Assembly: GCA_004565275.1 (NCBI GenBank)
Contig: SDOX01000005.1
Location: forward strand, 542,051 to 606,050
From: Nannochloropsis salina CCMP1776
Lineage: Eukaryota; Sar; Eustigmatophyceae; Eustigmatales; Monodopsidaceae
DNA: 64,000 bases
Direction of reading: 5' to 3'
Under the pieces are notes generated by a model. That model ran no database searches. It was not told where the DNA came from and saw nothing but the letters and a program-made list of their open reading frames with translations. The number at the start of each line of letters is the position of its first letter. Position 1 is the first letter of the stretch. Of this stretch, positions 44,330 to 55,734 are shown one piece after another. The position numbers were made by a program, and so were the translations under genes.

Positions 44330-46660
44330 GATGTCAGTGGGATGTTGTTTGATTGCTGTCTGGAAGTAATTTAAACAGAAAACCCGTGTCAATTAAAGAA
44401 AAGATGACTTGGCCTTGAATTGGTTTCATATGCATATTTCCAATCGGCGACAGTATTCTATCCCTAATCCAATCATCATAGAATAGAATCATTCAATCAC
44501 GATGTGCATTGTGTCATCGAGGTGGGCTTGCCCAATTTTGCATTATGGTTGTCCCACTGCAGACGACAGGTTTTGTTATGGGCCAGTCGCGAGCCGTTAC
44601 CATTTTAGACAAGCGTGACAGATTCCCTCGGCTCGGTCGAATTCGGAGAATCTGTGGGCAGCTCAACATAGATCAGGGCGCTGGACAGCAGACTCAAAAA
44701 ACTCGCAAAGTCCTAAGCCTTGTATTCAATTTTGTGGATCGCTCATCAACCAAATCTGATCAACTGCATTCCGTTTGAGCGAAGGGAAACACACTCGTTG
44801 AAATTTGGAACACCCTTGAACGTTTGAGCGGGTAGCGAGGACATCCGGGTAGCTTTTGTCAGTGTAACAGGCCCCAAGCCTCGAAGGCTGGTGAGCGAGA
44901 GTCATGTCTTGGGTGCGTATCCCTATTCACTTAAAAACAGCGGCGACAAGTATTTATATCTATTTCTCGCCATCTGATTATTCTGTTTAGCATTAGCTCG
45001 ACAGCAAACTTCAAAAAGTCAAGACGTTCATCTAGACATTCGGTCTAATTTACTTCCTACACCCGCTACCCAATTACCTGCACCTCTGTGAAAGGTCGAT
45101 CAAATTAATTCTTATTGTAGAATCCGGTCGGGCCGCCCCTCAGAGCAAGTTAGTGAGGGGAACGATCTCCGGGAAGTAATGTAACAACCCCGGTGAGCTC
45201 ACACTATGAGCTCAGAGACAAAAAGATAAGAACTGTTCAAAATGATACTCTGTGCGTGTTTCCTCATTCAATGCGCGCGTGTTGCAAAGAGGTCCAGGCC
45301 ACACAGACCGAATGGCAGGAGTCCCGCCCTCTCGTCCATTCGTCCCTTAGCTATAAGTAAAGGTTCTTACAGAATCACGGCGCCCACAGGGAGGGGAAAG
45401 GTACAGAAAAATATCACAAAGACAGAATTATGACAACACCTTCTTCTCCGAGGAATCATCTATACTTCCCTGGGTGCATCCCGCCGGGTGATACTTCGGC
45501 TTGGCTACGCCTGGCACATACCCGAAGTGCACTCTTCTGTTTACAAATCGAGAAACATCAGTCACTCACTTATAGCCCGCTTGTCAGATAGACCCGGATG
45601 GGATCGAAAGAGGCCATGGGCTCGTACTCCTCTGTAGGGCGGCTGTTGGCGGCGGGCGTATGCCTGGGCCCCTCCCCCGCGTCTTCCTCTGGGTGGAGGG
45701 GGGGGACCAAGGCAGGGACGGACAGAGTGCCTGCACCTCGTATGACATCGCACTTCTAACGTACTTCACTCAGGTGTGGGAGATGACCTCCACGCCCTGG
45801 CGCTCTAAGCGCCGCACCAGGAGACCCGACAGGTACCGAGGCAGCTCCGTGGCCAAGGGGATGGACTCCGGGAACACCTATGTCATGCTGCTCCTTCCCC
45901 AGCGGGGCGGCGGCCCACGTCGGAAAAAAATCGCCTCGCACATTATTTTTAGTCCATGAAGAAAATTCTTGATTACTTTATTTAAGCGAAGAACACCTTA
46001 ACTTATTCGAATTAATGCTGACTAATAGGCACAGGTTCGAGGTCGATATACAGTTTCGCTTGACCGAGCGCTTGCCCAGATTTCCTGGTCCTGAGTTAAA
46101 CATCACGCTGACAACAAAGTCAAGATTCTAGCATAATGGTATGAGCCTCGCGCACAACTCAATAGTTACATTTGTCGATATCGTAATGCCAAAAAGCTTC
46201 GTATAAGGCGTTTTAAAAGCAAATAGGTATATTTTCAATCATACGTTACCCGCCGCATTCTCCAGAGGATGATGCAGTGTCTTGGCGAGACTGCGGCCAC
46301 CGCTCGAGACTTCTTCCGCTTTTGGCTCGGCCAAGCTGAAGCATTCGATCACGCGAGCCGCGATCACGTATCTTACACTTTTTTTTTGGGCGGTAGAAAG
46401 GGGGTAAGGCTCATACTCTGGGCAAAGTGGTCAGATTTCCACACCTGTAGTTGTTCTCTCGAGCTGCGTGCGTGGCGAGTTTCGACCTGCCTCTCGCGCG
46501 AAGCAAGCCTCATTCCTTTTTTCTCGTCTTGTAAGCGACGTACATCGAGCCTTGTTTTATCTCTCCGCCAAAAGTAACTTGGTGACTGACGGCTACCCTT
46601 ATCAACAGGTAGGAGAACGTTGCGCCGGCCGACTTCTGGGTGTTTCATCACATTTGCACA
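44330..46660. other. Gene-poor 2.3 kb stretch
   Basis: The longest stretch without an intact gene. Apart from the probable pseudogene at 45575-45912 I see only short frames. A GAGCTC-flanked inverted repeat lies near 45195-45213. The right end should contain the promoter of the translocator gene. Confidence 0.45.
45575..45912 (-). pseudogene. Probable broken fragment of an AIF-like flavoprotein gene
   Basis: The reverse strand reads VFPESIPLATELPRYLSGLL then VRRLERQGVEVISHT, then an in-frame TGA near 45777, then VKYVRSAMSYE in the same frame. This resembles the stretch of apoptosis-inducing-factor-type oxidoreductases where (F)PE, LP-YLS, a charged helix and GV-V occur in order. Further on, another frame reads NSRPTEEYEPMASFDPIRVY to a TAA. 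GC content is higher than in the flanking DNA. No upstream FAD-binding region is present in the window. A misread spliced gene cannot be fully excluded. Confidence 0.4.
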
Positions 46661-48242
46661 ATGAGACTACTAGTACTTGGTCTCGTGTCCCTCGGGGTCA
46701 CGGGCTTTGCCCACACGCACCCTCGTTTGTTGTCCAAGATTCCGGAAGCCAGTCTCAAAGGTGAGCAATGAATCCGACGGGTGGAAGTAGATGCTCTTAC
46801 GGGAGTGAGGATTGTCGGGATCAAGCTATCTTCCTGCTGTCTAGCATAAATTCTATTATCCAGTCTCCCTTTTGGTTATAAAATAACAGCCCCCTTTTTT
46901 TACTTTCACTGTAACTCGTATTTTGTGACCAAACTGACGCACCGTCCGTTGGGATGGCTTATTTCAAGATTTTAACGTGCATGAGACATGTAGACGTCTT
47001 CGTTCTCTGCGCTAGTCGAAGCAGCATTCCCTCTCCTCACCAGGATGGCAGTACACCTTTAACTTGTATATACCCTTACCGAACATATTCCATTCTTACT
47101 TGGGTCATCACGCAAAATTTTCAGGCCGCCCCTGTTTCGCGGAGCCCCCCTCTGGTCCTACCTCCCGCTCCTTCTCTCTGCCTCAGAGCCGAACCGCGGC
47201 TCTTACATCCGTAGAGCCGAGTGTGTATAATTTGCAACCTACGCCGGTTACAGCGCCGAAACTTTTGGTCAGCAGACGCGGAGGAGCAGTCGCGACAGCT
47301 ACTGGATCAGATGCTGGAGTCAAGCAGACCTTGAAAGTGGGCTCTTTCTTCTTTCTTTGGTATTTGTTCAACATCGGCTACAATATCTACAACAAGAAAG
47401 CCCTCAATGTGCTGCCGCTGCCGTGGATGGTGGGCTTGGTCCAGCTCTCTCTCGGCTTGCTTTATGTCTTCCCTTTGTGGCTTTTTGGGATCCGCAAGGC
47501 TCCGAAGCTGAGCCTGCAGAACGTCAAGAACATCCTTCCTGTGGCCGCCATGCATGCCATGGCGCACATTACCGCGGTCATTTCATTGGGAGCGGGCGCT
47601 GTTAGTTTCACACACATCATCAAGGCTGCTGAACCCGCCTTCACGTCTTTGTTCTCCGCCCTCTTCCTGAAGCAGTATTTCTCGCCTGTTGTGTATGCCT
47701 CCTTAATCCCCGTCATGGGCGGTGTTGCCATTGCCTCTTTGACCGAACGGAAATTTTCCTGGTTGGCATTCAATTCGGCGATGCTTGCCAACACGGCATC
47801 CGCAGGGCGGGGCATCTTTGCGAAAAAAACAATGAAGGAGCCCCAAGGGCAAAACATGGATCCTGCCAACTTGTATGCCGTGCTCACCATCCTGGCGACG
47901 CTCATCATGGCCCCGGTGGCGTTTCTCGTGGAGGGTAGCAAGCTCAAACCCGCGTGGGAAGCGGCCCTGGCTGTGACGAGTCAGAGACAGCTGATCAATT
48001 ACATTGTGTCGAGTGGTTTGTACTTTTATCTGTACAATGAGGTCGCTTTCCTGGCGCTGGACTCGGTGCATCCAGTGACCCATGCGGTCGGTAATACAAT
48101 CAAGCGTGTCGTCATCATCGGCGCCTCCATTCTGGTGTTTAAGAACCCCATCACTCTTCAGGGCTACATCGGGTCCGCCGTGGCGATCGCAGGCGTTCTT
48201 CTTTACTCCTTGGCTGTGGAGCGGACCAAAAAGCGGAACTGA
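46661..48242 (+). CDS. TPT: Plastid phosphate translocator (triose-phosphate/PEP translocator family)
   Basis: These antiporters exchange phosphate for triose-phosphates or related sugars across plastid membranes. Proposed exons are 46661-46760 and 47125-48242 (phase 1), 405 residues. Exon 1 gives MRLLVLGLVSLGVTGFAHTH, a signal peptide with a GFA site. A Ser/Pro-rich transit-like stretch follows, then about ten helices starting LKVGSFFFLWYLFNIGYNIY. Family marks include NKKALNVLPLPW, VSFTHIIKAAEPAFTSLFSA, LIPVMGGVAIASLTE, and the final VHPVTHAVGNTIKRVVIIGA with FKNPITLQGYIGSAVAIAG, where the Lys and Arg of TxxIKR contact phosphate. Substrate (TPT versus PPT or XPT) cannot be settled by eye. 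Confidence 0.92.
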
Positions 48243-49319
48243 AGTCGGTCTACAGACACCAGATGACCATGAAGGCCGCTTCCACACCCCTTTCCTTCAA
48301 TCTCCCCCTCTTTACCTCTCCTTCCCTTTTTGCGATAGCTCAAATGACAATGCCATCTTCGGCTGCCAGGTGCTCCCTTATGCTTGGCTCTCCAGTCTTC
48401 TGATCAAATCATGATGTGTATCTCGAAAGCATGGCAAAGATGAGAAGGCAACGTCAAGGGCGAGCGAGATGCGTTCACCTAGACACTTTTTTCCTGCCGT
48501 TGGCATCTGTAGCACGTTGTTTTCAATTTTTCGGATGTCTGAAGGACAATTCCCTAGGAGTGTGATGTTTTATGTGTCGTGCTCGTCGGCTTGTGGCTTT
48601 TGTGCGATCAAAGTTGTGTGCGTGACAAACAGCAAGGCAAAGACAGATAGATAGACAGGAGGATAGTGAAGGCGGACGCAAGCAGTGGCAAAGGCGACCA
48701 TGTGTTGGGTCTGATGTGTGTTTGATGTCGGTGAGTTTCTCGCTCCCCACTATTTGTATTACGTGTTGCTGCGTCATTGTGCTCTACTCCGTGACTCTGT
48801 TTGTTTTGCATCGACAGAGGTGGTGCCGAAAGCGAGGAGCGTCCTCTTCCATTCGACCGCGAAGAAAAAATATTGCGCTTGCGTGGTTTAGGATGAGTGC
48901 AGAGGCAGCGCTACCAATAAGCGATGTCGCAGAACGGAAAGGAGCGGCATGACCATTCAAATGGTGGAAAAAGAAAAGATACTGGTAGTGAGAACCCAGT
49001 GAGAGAAATGAATGCACCACCTGAAACAGACGATAAGAAAAGCGAAAAAGGAGAAAAAATTGGTCAATCTTCGTTCTCGTAACTTAAACCGGTCTTATAG
49101 CTTCACTTATCACTTAATACAATCATAATTTTCAAAAGAAACGCTTGCTTCCTGGCGACCAAGAAGGGCGTCTTCCCTCCTCCTTCCAGAGCAAGCCGAG
49201 TTATGTTTCCCCTCGTTTCAGCGCATAACTCTCTACAATTACAGTGTTTCACTACGCATACATGTGCTTTGTCTTCTTAAACTTTTATTTCCGAACATTT
49301 AAAAAATCTCACCAAACGA
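48243..49319. other. Tail-to-tail spacer between translocator and GDP-mannose transporter
   Basis: About 1.1 kb holding two 3' UTRs. A pyrimidine-rich stretch lies near 48290-48330 and the right half is AT-rich. No gene is supported. Confidence 0.4.
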
Positions 49320-50501
49320 TCACCTCGGCAGGCCCGCCGCCTGGTTCGCCTCCCGAAGCTTCGTGTAGGTATACAAAAATCCCCCGCACATACTCAAGGA
49401 GAGAAAGATCAAGGCCTTTTGCGTTATTGGTGTCCTGAAGAGCAACCATCCGACGACCGCGAGTGGAATTTTGTTCATGGCTCCTACCACGGAATAGGTG
49501 GTGGCCGAGTTGTTGGATACGCACCACAATGTGGCCAAGTTTAGGGCGAACCCCACCAAGCCTGCATACAGAGATAGGCTCACGTAGGCTGCTGTGTGCA
49601 GGTCTTCGCTCCAGAAGAATGTCGTATATTCCCCTCGGACCGCTGCTCCCGCCAGCAAAATAGGCAGAGACAAGAGATTGTTGTAGAAGACCATGGCAAA
49701 CTTTGGCAGGCGCACCGTCTTAGTGGCGTGCTTCATGTACAGGACGTATCCCGCGCAGCACACACAATTTGATAACATCCAGAAATAGCCAATGCCCGAA
49801 AAGGTGATATCGTTGGCGGCGGCCAATACGGCACCCAAGATCATGATGGCGCAGGCAAGGATAGCGCCCAGCGAGACGTGCGCGCCGTACAAAGACCATT
49901 CGCCCCACATTATTCCCACGTTGGTCAGGTTTTTGAATATGGTAACCATGGGGACATTCAGGTACCTGAGGCTCAGGAACCCCGTGGAGAGCATGCTGAC
50001 AAAGAAGAGGTTGACCGGGAGCCATTGGAGGGCCACGCCGGGGTCAAATTTGGTACTCCCATGCTGGATGAACCCCAGGGTATCGCACGTTAAGACAAGC
50101 ACAACCGCACAGAGACTTTGAAATGCAATCACAAGGAAGTCGATGTCGGCGTCGTACTGCGACGCCAGGGCCTTATTGGTAAGGACCATGGTAATGGAGC
50201 AGAACGTATAAGCGAAGCAGGAGATAATTGCTGCCGAAGTGGATTCGTTAGAACTCGTCGGGGCACCCACCGCATTCAAAGACGTCGGGGTTGATGATGT
50301 TGTCGATACTGAAGACGAAGAAGTAGCAGCATCCGCGACAAATGAAGTCCCAGTGCCGTTTGAGTGGCCGGTCAGGTTTTTGGTCTGGCGCATTTCTATC
50401 AGGAGAGGGTCCTCCGCCTCGTCATCCCGAGTAGCTCCTTTGAATTTGAAGTAACCGATCGCGCTATCCTCCGTTCCGATACCCTTCGTGGATATTGGCA
50501 T
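49320..50501 (-). CDS. GDP-mannose (nucleotide-sugar) transporter, VRG4/SLC35D-like
   Basis: The protein would bring GDP-mannose or GDP-fucose into the Golgi lumen in exchange for GMP. A single exon gives 393 residues: a ~90-residue Ser/Thr-rich cytosolic head, then about ten helices. Family motifs are FKNLTNVGIMWGEW (FKNLT motif) and VGAMNKIPLAVVGWLLF (GALNK-like, with Met for Leu), both linked to GDP-sugar binding. The region between includes LSLRYLNVPMVTIF, ISTND-free helices and WMLSNCVCCAGYVLYMKHAT. It lies head-to-head with an O-fucosyltransferase-like gene, a plausible functional partner in glycosylation, but that link is inference. Confidence 0.9.
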   Translation of the reverse strand: MPISTKGIGTEDSAIGYFKFKGATRDDEAEDPLLIEMRQTKNLTGHSNGTGTSFVADAATSSSSVSTTSSTPTSLNAVGAPTSSNESTSAAIISCFAYTFCSITMVLTNKALASQYDADIDFLVIAFQSLCAVVLVLTCDTLGFIQHGSTKFDPGVALQWLPVNLFFVSMLSTGFLSLRYLNVPMVTIFKNLTNVGIMWGEWSLYGAHVSLGAILACAIMILGAVLAAANDITFSGIGYFWMLSNCVCCAGYVLYMKHATKTVRLPKFAMVFYNNLLSLPILLAGAAVRGEYTTFFWSEDLHTAAYVSLSLYAGLVGFALNLATLWCVSNNSATTYSVVGAMNKIPLAVVGWLLFRTPITQKALIFLSLSMCGGFLYTYTKLREANQAAGLPR

Positions 50502-51335
50502 GTTCGTCCGCGTGCGGGCAGTCGTTGTTTTTGTCGGTAGGAGCAGCGCGGGATGGGAGCCGATCTGAAGAGATAGTAGAAGGTTGGATCAATGCGAGAA
50601 TAGGATGTAGGGGCGCGTCATTCATCCAGGATCGAGCAAATAATATGTCAATAATTTCAGACATAAGATTTATGAATGAAGAGTAGGAAAACAATCACTC
50701 GCTTGGCAGACAGCTCGACGTCGCGACAGGCGGACAAGGCAAAACAAGCTTTAGACAACAGGATGCGCAAAACAAATCTCATCAGTTCGCGAATTAGTGG
50801 AATGCATGGTTATCAATGACACTACGAGACTGCAGCGGCGAGTCGGATGCACTCCGTGCATCTGCCCCGCGCGTCTTGTAACAGGCACGAGCAAGGTCTG
50901 TGTGGGAGGGAATCGCTGAGACACAAAAGCGATAAAGAACACGCACTGGCCCGAGGTGGCACGACACAGGGAGAAAAACTGACTCAAATTCGATGCAAAA
51001 AGCGGCAGGAGTCCATGTACACGCAGGGGTAGTTGACCTGCGTGAGGCCTGGTGCGTCCGCGGCAGGTCTTTAGGGAGGAGCTGCAGCGACAGCGGCGTC
51101 GTCGCATCCTCCCAGAAAGGAAAGGGCCTTTTTAAAAATCTGAACCCCCTAAACGCTACCATTTCGGATCAATGCGCCCTATTAACTACCGGCAAATTTT
51201 CAAGGCGTGTCAGAGAGAGAGAGAGAGCGAGAGAGCAAGTTTTGTATACTCAATCATTTCATTTACAAGCATGTCCTGCACCTCTTAACTCTGCAGTTCT
51301 TCTTCCCCATCTCAAGCGTACATCCACTAGACACT
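50502..51335. other. Head-to-head spacer; GA microsatellite
   Basis: About 830 bp between the transporter and fucosyltransferase starts. A GA-rich microsatellite lies at 51212-51236, about 100 bp before the fucosyltransferase ATG, probably in its 5' UTR. No gene is supported. Confidence 0.5.
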
Positions 51336-53184
51336 ATGATGCGGCGCCGGTACGACGGGGAGTCTTTAGAGGATAGCTCTGATTATGTTGATGCATCTGG
51401 GTCTGACTCGGATGAGGACTCTTCAGTCTTGGGGCATGGTTTGAAAGAGTCTCAGGCGGAATGGCTGAACTGCACGGGTCGAAGGCCATGGGTGTTGTTA
51501 GTTTTTGTTGCGAGCGCAATAGGCTTTGTCACGGTCTCTTTTTCTCAAGAGACAACGGCCTCGTCAAGATTCTTCACTCCCTTGGCGGCCTTGCGGGGGA
51601 TATACCCTCGGATGGTAGCCCCGCCAGTCCTAGGAGATGCGGCGATCTCCCCGAGGGAGAAGAAAACCAAGAAAAAAGACGTCTTCAACAGTGTCAATAG
51701 CGTGGACAAGGTGTGGGTGGATGAGGAGGCGAACCCATTCGACAAAAACTGGGAGAAATTTCCTCCTTCCGAGCTTGCCGACCATTGCGGTGCCTCCGAC
51801 ATCTTCTACTGGCAGCGCTACGACCCCGACCTCGAGAAAGTGGTGAATCCATGGGCCGCGCTCGGTCCAGAAAAAAAGTATGTGACATTCGAGCCAGATC
51901 GCGGAGGCTGGAACAACATTCGAATGGCCATGGAGGTGGTGCTCGTCTTCGCTTATGCCACGGGCCGCACGCTCGTCATGCCGCCCGAGCAGAACATGTA
52001 CCTGCTGAACAAAGGTAGCGACCCGGGGGACAACACATTGCATTTCGCTGATTTCTTTTACCTGCACCGGCTTCAGGAAAAAATGGAGATGATCGAAATG
52101 AAGGACTTTCTCGAGACAGAGGCCGTGACGGGGAACCTGGGCGCGCTCCCTCCCTCCAACAGCACGGACCTTCGGAGGGACGTGCTCTGGAAGTATTTGG
52201 AGGGCCTGGAGGTGGGGACGACGCATTGGAAGCCTTTTGACGTTTGCCTGGCTTTCCCTGAGACCCCGGGGAAGCCCATCGAAGATCATTCGGCCGAGCA
52301 GCAGGAGCGACTGAAGGAGTTCTGCGGGAAGCGAACGCCCGTCCACTACAACAAGACCTTGCAAGACGCGAAAGTCATTCATTTCGGCGCGGGTCAAGGG
52401 TCGCGCGTCCTGGCGCATTTCTACACCTTCGAGCACTTCATGGACCCGGCCCTGGACAGGGCGGTGAAGCGCTTCGTCAGGTAGGATGGTGGGGAGTTGC
52501 AGAAGCTATCACAGGTTTCTTCACGCATTCTCGTGTGACCTAATCGTGCCCATCACAGCTCTACCTCCCCTACTTGCCGCCCCCTCACCCCTGTCTCACC
52601 CCATTTCCACACCCTCTCCTCCACCATTGCCACGTAGGAGCTACATCCACTATAGAGACGAAGTCTTCTGTGCGGCTGGTCGCATTATTGCCGCCATGGA
52701 GACTGAAGCCGGACCTGGAGGCTACAAGGCCCTGCATATCCGCAGAGGCGATCTGCAGTTCAAGGAAGTAAAAATACCCGCGGAGAAGATAATTGCCAAC
52801 ACGAAAGATATCTTGAAGGAAAATGAGACAATCTATATTGCCACGGATGAGACAGATGAAGCTTATTTGGACGTCTTCCGAAAGCGTTTTAATGTCTTCT
52901 TCCTCAAGGATTTCCACGAGCGCGTTGGGTTGCCCAAGTTAAATCAAAACTATATGGGCATGCTCGAGCAAATTGTGTGCTCCAGATCACAGGTTTTCAT
53001 CGGAACATGGTTTTCCACCTTCACTGGATACATAACAAGGATGCGAGGCTATTACGGCTTCGACTACCGGACGAATTGGTACCATTTTGGCCTGAGAAAA
53101 GACTCCTTTCAAACAGAATACCATCCACGGGAACCGTGGTACGTGCGAGAATGGCCAGAGGGCTGGGTGAATATTGATGAATAA
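51336..53184 (+). CDS. O-fucosyltransferase-like type II membrane protein
   Basis: Proposed exons are 51336-52480 and 52638-53184 (phase 2), 563 residues. An acidic cytosolic head (residues 1-48) precedes one helix (WVLLVFVASAIGFVTVSF, about 51-68) and a lumenal stem with the basic patch REKKTKKKD. The catalytic region has YVTFEPDRGGWNNIRMAMEV, FAYATGRTLVMPPEQNMYLL, VIHFGAGQGSRVLAHFYTFE, and GYKALHIRRGDLQFKEVK, the HxRxGD-type Arg region seen in GDP-fucose O-fucosyltransferases. IYIATDETDEAYLDVF and EQIVCSRSQVFIGTWFSTFT complete the GT65/68-like end. The acceptor protein is unknown. It could equally act on other glycans. Confidence 0.85.
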
Positions 53185-53742
53185 AATCTCTGCCGAAAAG
53201 TAGCTGGCTAGAGGAAATTGTCAGGATATTTACAAAATTGCTTGAATCGAGAAGAAAAAAATGGGAGCAGGTTGGGCCTTCAGCAGTCATCACGCTGCAA
53301 TCTCGTTCTTGTGCGTGATCCGTGCTTACTTTTCAATAAGCAACATTTTACTTTCAATTATTTTCACGTTACTCAATCCTGGTTTGCAGGCTCAGGCCAT
53401 GTAAGCTCAACAAGTTTCCGAGGGAATGCTTTGTCTTTTGTGGTAACGGACTGTCTTCGGCGCAGTCCCTACGGTCGTGTGCGGCGATAAGATGCGTGAC
53501 ATCCGATGGAGTCCAAAGCCAGACCTTTTCTGCCTTTCAGACCATCCTCGTCCCTGTTTAATTTTGTGCGTTAGTTGAAGCATTGTGTGGCAACTCATTT
53601 CTCTCACGACCCTGCAACTTTTACAGACGCTTTGTCTTCTCTAGAGTCACTCAGATACGTTGCGCGTATCATCTCCGATATCCTCTAATTTGCCTCTTGG
53701 AGCGCTTCAATCGAAACAACTACCCGCTCCTGTCCACTAAAT
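53185..53742. other. Intergenic between O-fucosyltransferase and FNT transporter
   Basis: About 560 bp with both neighbours pointing right. It holds a 3' UTR and promoter. No other feature is supported. Confidence 0.4.
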
Positions 53743-55023
53743 ATGAAGATCTCAATTCTCTGTGGTACGTTAAAAGGTATGCAGAGCCACAGTATCTCTA
53801 AGGCCCCGTGCCATCCCCAGAACTTGATGAGGAGGTTGATATGTCACTATATGCGTAGACTAATCCTCTGCCGGCACAATAAAACCCTACAGTGCTGACG
53901 ATGGGAATGGCAGCTGCTTCTGCCTCGGTCTCGTCCTTTTCTAGAAGCAGTAAAGCGGCGAAGACCCTCTCCACCGTGCCGCGTTTGGTGTCTAAAGTCC
54001 GCGGAGGAAATGACTCGCCCGCGTCTATCGTTCCGCAGCCTCTTATGAAAGCCCCTGCGGATGCTTACAAGACAGTCTTGGCTCTGGGAATCAAGAAAGC
54101 CAGTCAACCTGCCAGTAAAATCCTCCTGCTCGGTGTGATGGCGGGGCTCCAGGTCGGTATCGGGGCGGCAATGGCCGTGGCCACCCTCGGAGGAGTTCCG
54201 TTAATGCAAGAACAGAATCCCGCTCTCGCAAAACTGCTCTTCGGCATTGCGGGGCTCCCCTGCTCGCTGCTCATGGTCATGGCGACGGGCGCAGAGCTCT
54301 TCACAGGCAATACTGCTGTGGTAGGCACAGCGTTTTTCGAGGGCAAAATTTCCTTGCAGCAGCTTCTCAAGTCCTGGTCTTGCTCTTACACGGGCAACCT
54401 CATAGGGGGAGGATTGCTGGCCCTTCTTTGCAATTACGCCGGGGTTTTCTCCCAGGCGGCAGGCACATTCACGGCTGTCGCCGATGCTAAGGCTGCTTTG
54501 CCCTTTGGGGTGGCGGTTGCACGCGGCATTATCTGTAATTGGCTGGTGTGCACTGCGGTCTGGGTCTCCACGGCGGCAGCCGATTTGGTCTCCAAAGCCG
54601 TGGCAACTCTCATGATTATCACCATCTTTGCCTCCTTGGGCTTCGAGCACTCGATTGCCAACATGTTCGTAGGGCCTTTTGGCGCCATGCAAAAGACGTC
54701 GCGGACGGGGTTCGTCGCGTTTTTCGTCAAAAACCTGGTACAATGTCCTCCATTTTCATCTTTCGTTTCCTTGCTTAATAGTTTGAGATTTTTATCTCCA
54801 GCGACAAAGCACGGCTTTACCCCTTCCCCTCCGTTCATTAAGTACGAGCAGCCATCTTAATCGACGCGTCTCGCCAATTACTCTTCGTGACCCGCCACAG
54901 GTGCCTGTGACGATTGGCAACATCCTCGGGGGTTCCTTCTTGATGGCAGGAATGCAGCACCTCGCCTTTGGGGGCAGGGACAAGACCTCCGCAACCACTA
55001 CTCCCGTGAACAAACGAGAGTGA
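53743..55023 (+). CDS. NAR1: Formate/nitrite transporter (NAR1-type), plastid presequence
   Basis: FNT channels pass nitrite or formate; algal NAR1 supplies nitrite to the plastid. Proposed exons are 53743-53764, 53893-54737 and 54901-55023 (phases 1 and 0), 329 residues. The 22-bp first exon completes a signal peptide (MKISILCVLTMGMAAASASV) that the second exon alone lacks. FNT helices follow: KILLLGVMAGLQVGIGAAMA, LFGIAGLPCSLLMVMATGAE with LFTGNTAVVG (the conserved FTGN loop), SWSCSYTGNLIGGGLLALLC, VARGIICNWLVCTAVWVSTA and LGFEHSIANMF. The last exon (VPVTIGNILGGSFLMAGMQH) supplies the final helix. The stop is a UGA at 55021 with a long open extension behind it (see next entry). Confidence 0.88.
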
Positions 55024-55251
55024 ATCGATGACCCTGAAAAGGGGCCGCTGAGAGAAAATGACATTACAAGCGATGATAAGGTTGGCAACGTCAATGAAAA
55101 CAGCGAGGAGCTTATAAGAAGGGAGAAGGTGGATGGTATTTCAGAAGAAGAAAGCAAGCATCAGATACAATCAGACACGGACAGTGAAGTTTTACAGAGC
55201 GATCCGAGCGCTTCTGTCGAAGAGGACAAGAAGCCATTTGAGAAACATTGA
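55024..55251 (+). other. 75-codon in-frame open extension after the FNT UGA stop
   Basis: The frame continues directly past the UGA for 75 sense codons to a UGA at 55249-55251. It is strongly acidic and hydrophilic (IDDPEKGPLRENDITSDDK at its start, SVEEDKKPFEKH at its end), like a cytosolic tail. It may be a read-through extension or the former C-terminus of a longer allele. Other FNT proteins have variable hydrophilic tails. Confidence 0.5.
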
Positions 55252-55734
55252 GCTCTTAGACTGCAGCCCCAGCCGTCCTTGTAGTATCTTGCTTCCGTCT
55301 CTTTCTGACGGAGTGCCAGACTCCTTTCGCTATTTGTCTGGCTTTTTGGCTCGGCCGTGAGCCAGCAGCATGTGTGGCAGTGGTGGCAGTCGCCAAGCAC
55401 CCCATAAAAATACCAGGGCGCGACGAGTGTATCAACTGCATGTTTGAGAACGAAGGTCGATAGAGCATAAGTAACGAGACTTTGATATGTAATCTAAGGT
55501 TTGGAAAAGTGGCTGGAACGATTGACGTGTTGCGTCGCGGGGCTTTCGCGAAGCCGTCAAACAATGCAACAAAAAAGTGTGTGCTCCCCTTAAGTGAAAA
55601 AACATATTTTATAAAAAAAAAAGCTTTCGAACGCCAGATAACGCAATTTAGTTCCCCAGGAAAAAGGAGAGAAAAACCAGGTCTTTCATGGGCCGTGATT
55701 GTTTCCCTCTATTTTTGGGCCTGAGACGCTTAAA
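55252..55734. other. Tail-to-tail spacer between FNT and aldo-keto reductase
   Basis: About 480 bp of 3' UTR sequence, with A-runs near 55610-55622. No gene is supported. Confidence 0.4.

Noticed and set aside
51207-51335. N-terminal extension of the O-fucosyltransferase-like frame through the GA repeat
   Set aside because: The codons come from a microsatellite (SERERERES) and an ATG at 51336 begins a normal type II membrane protein.
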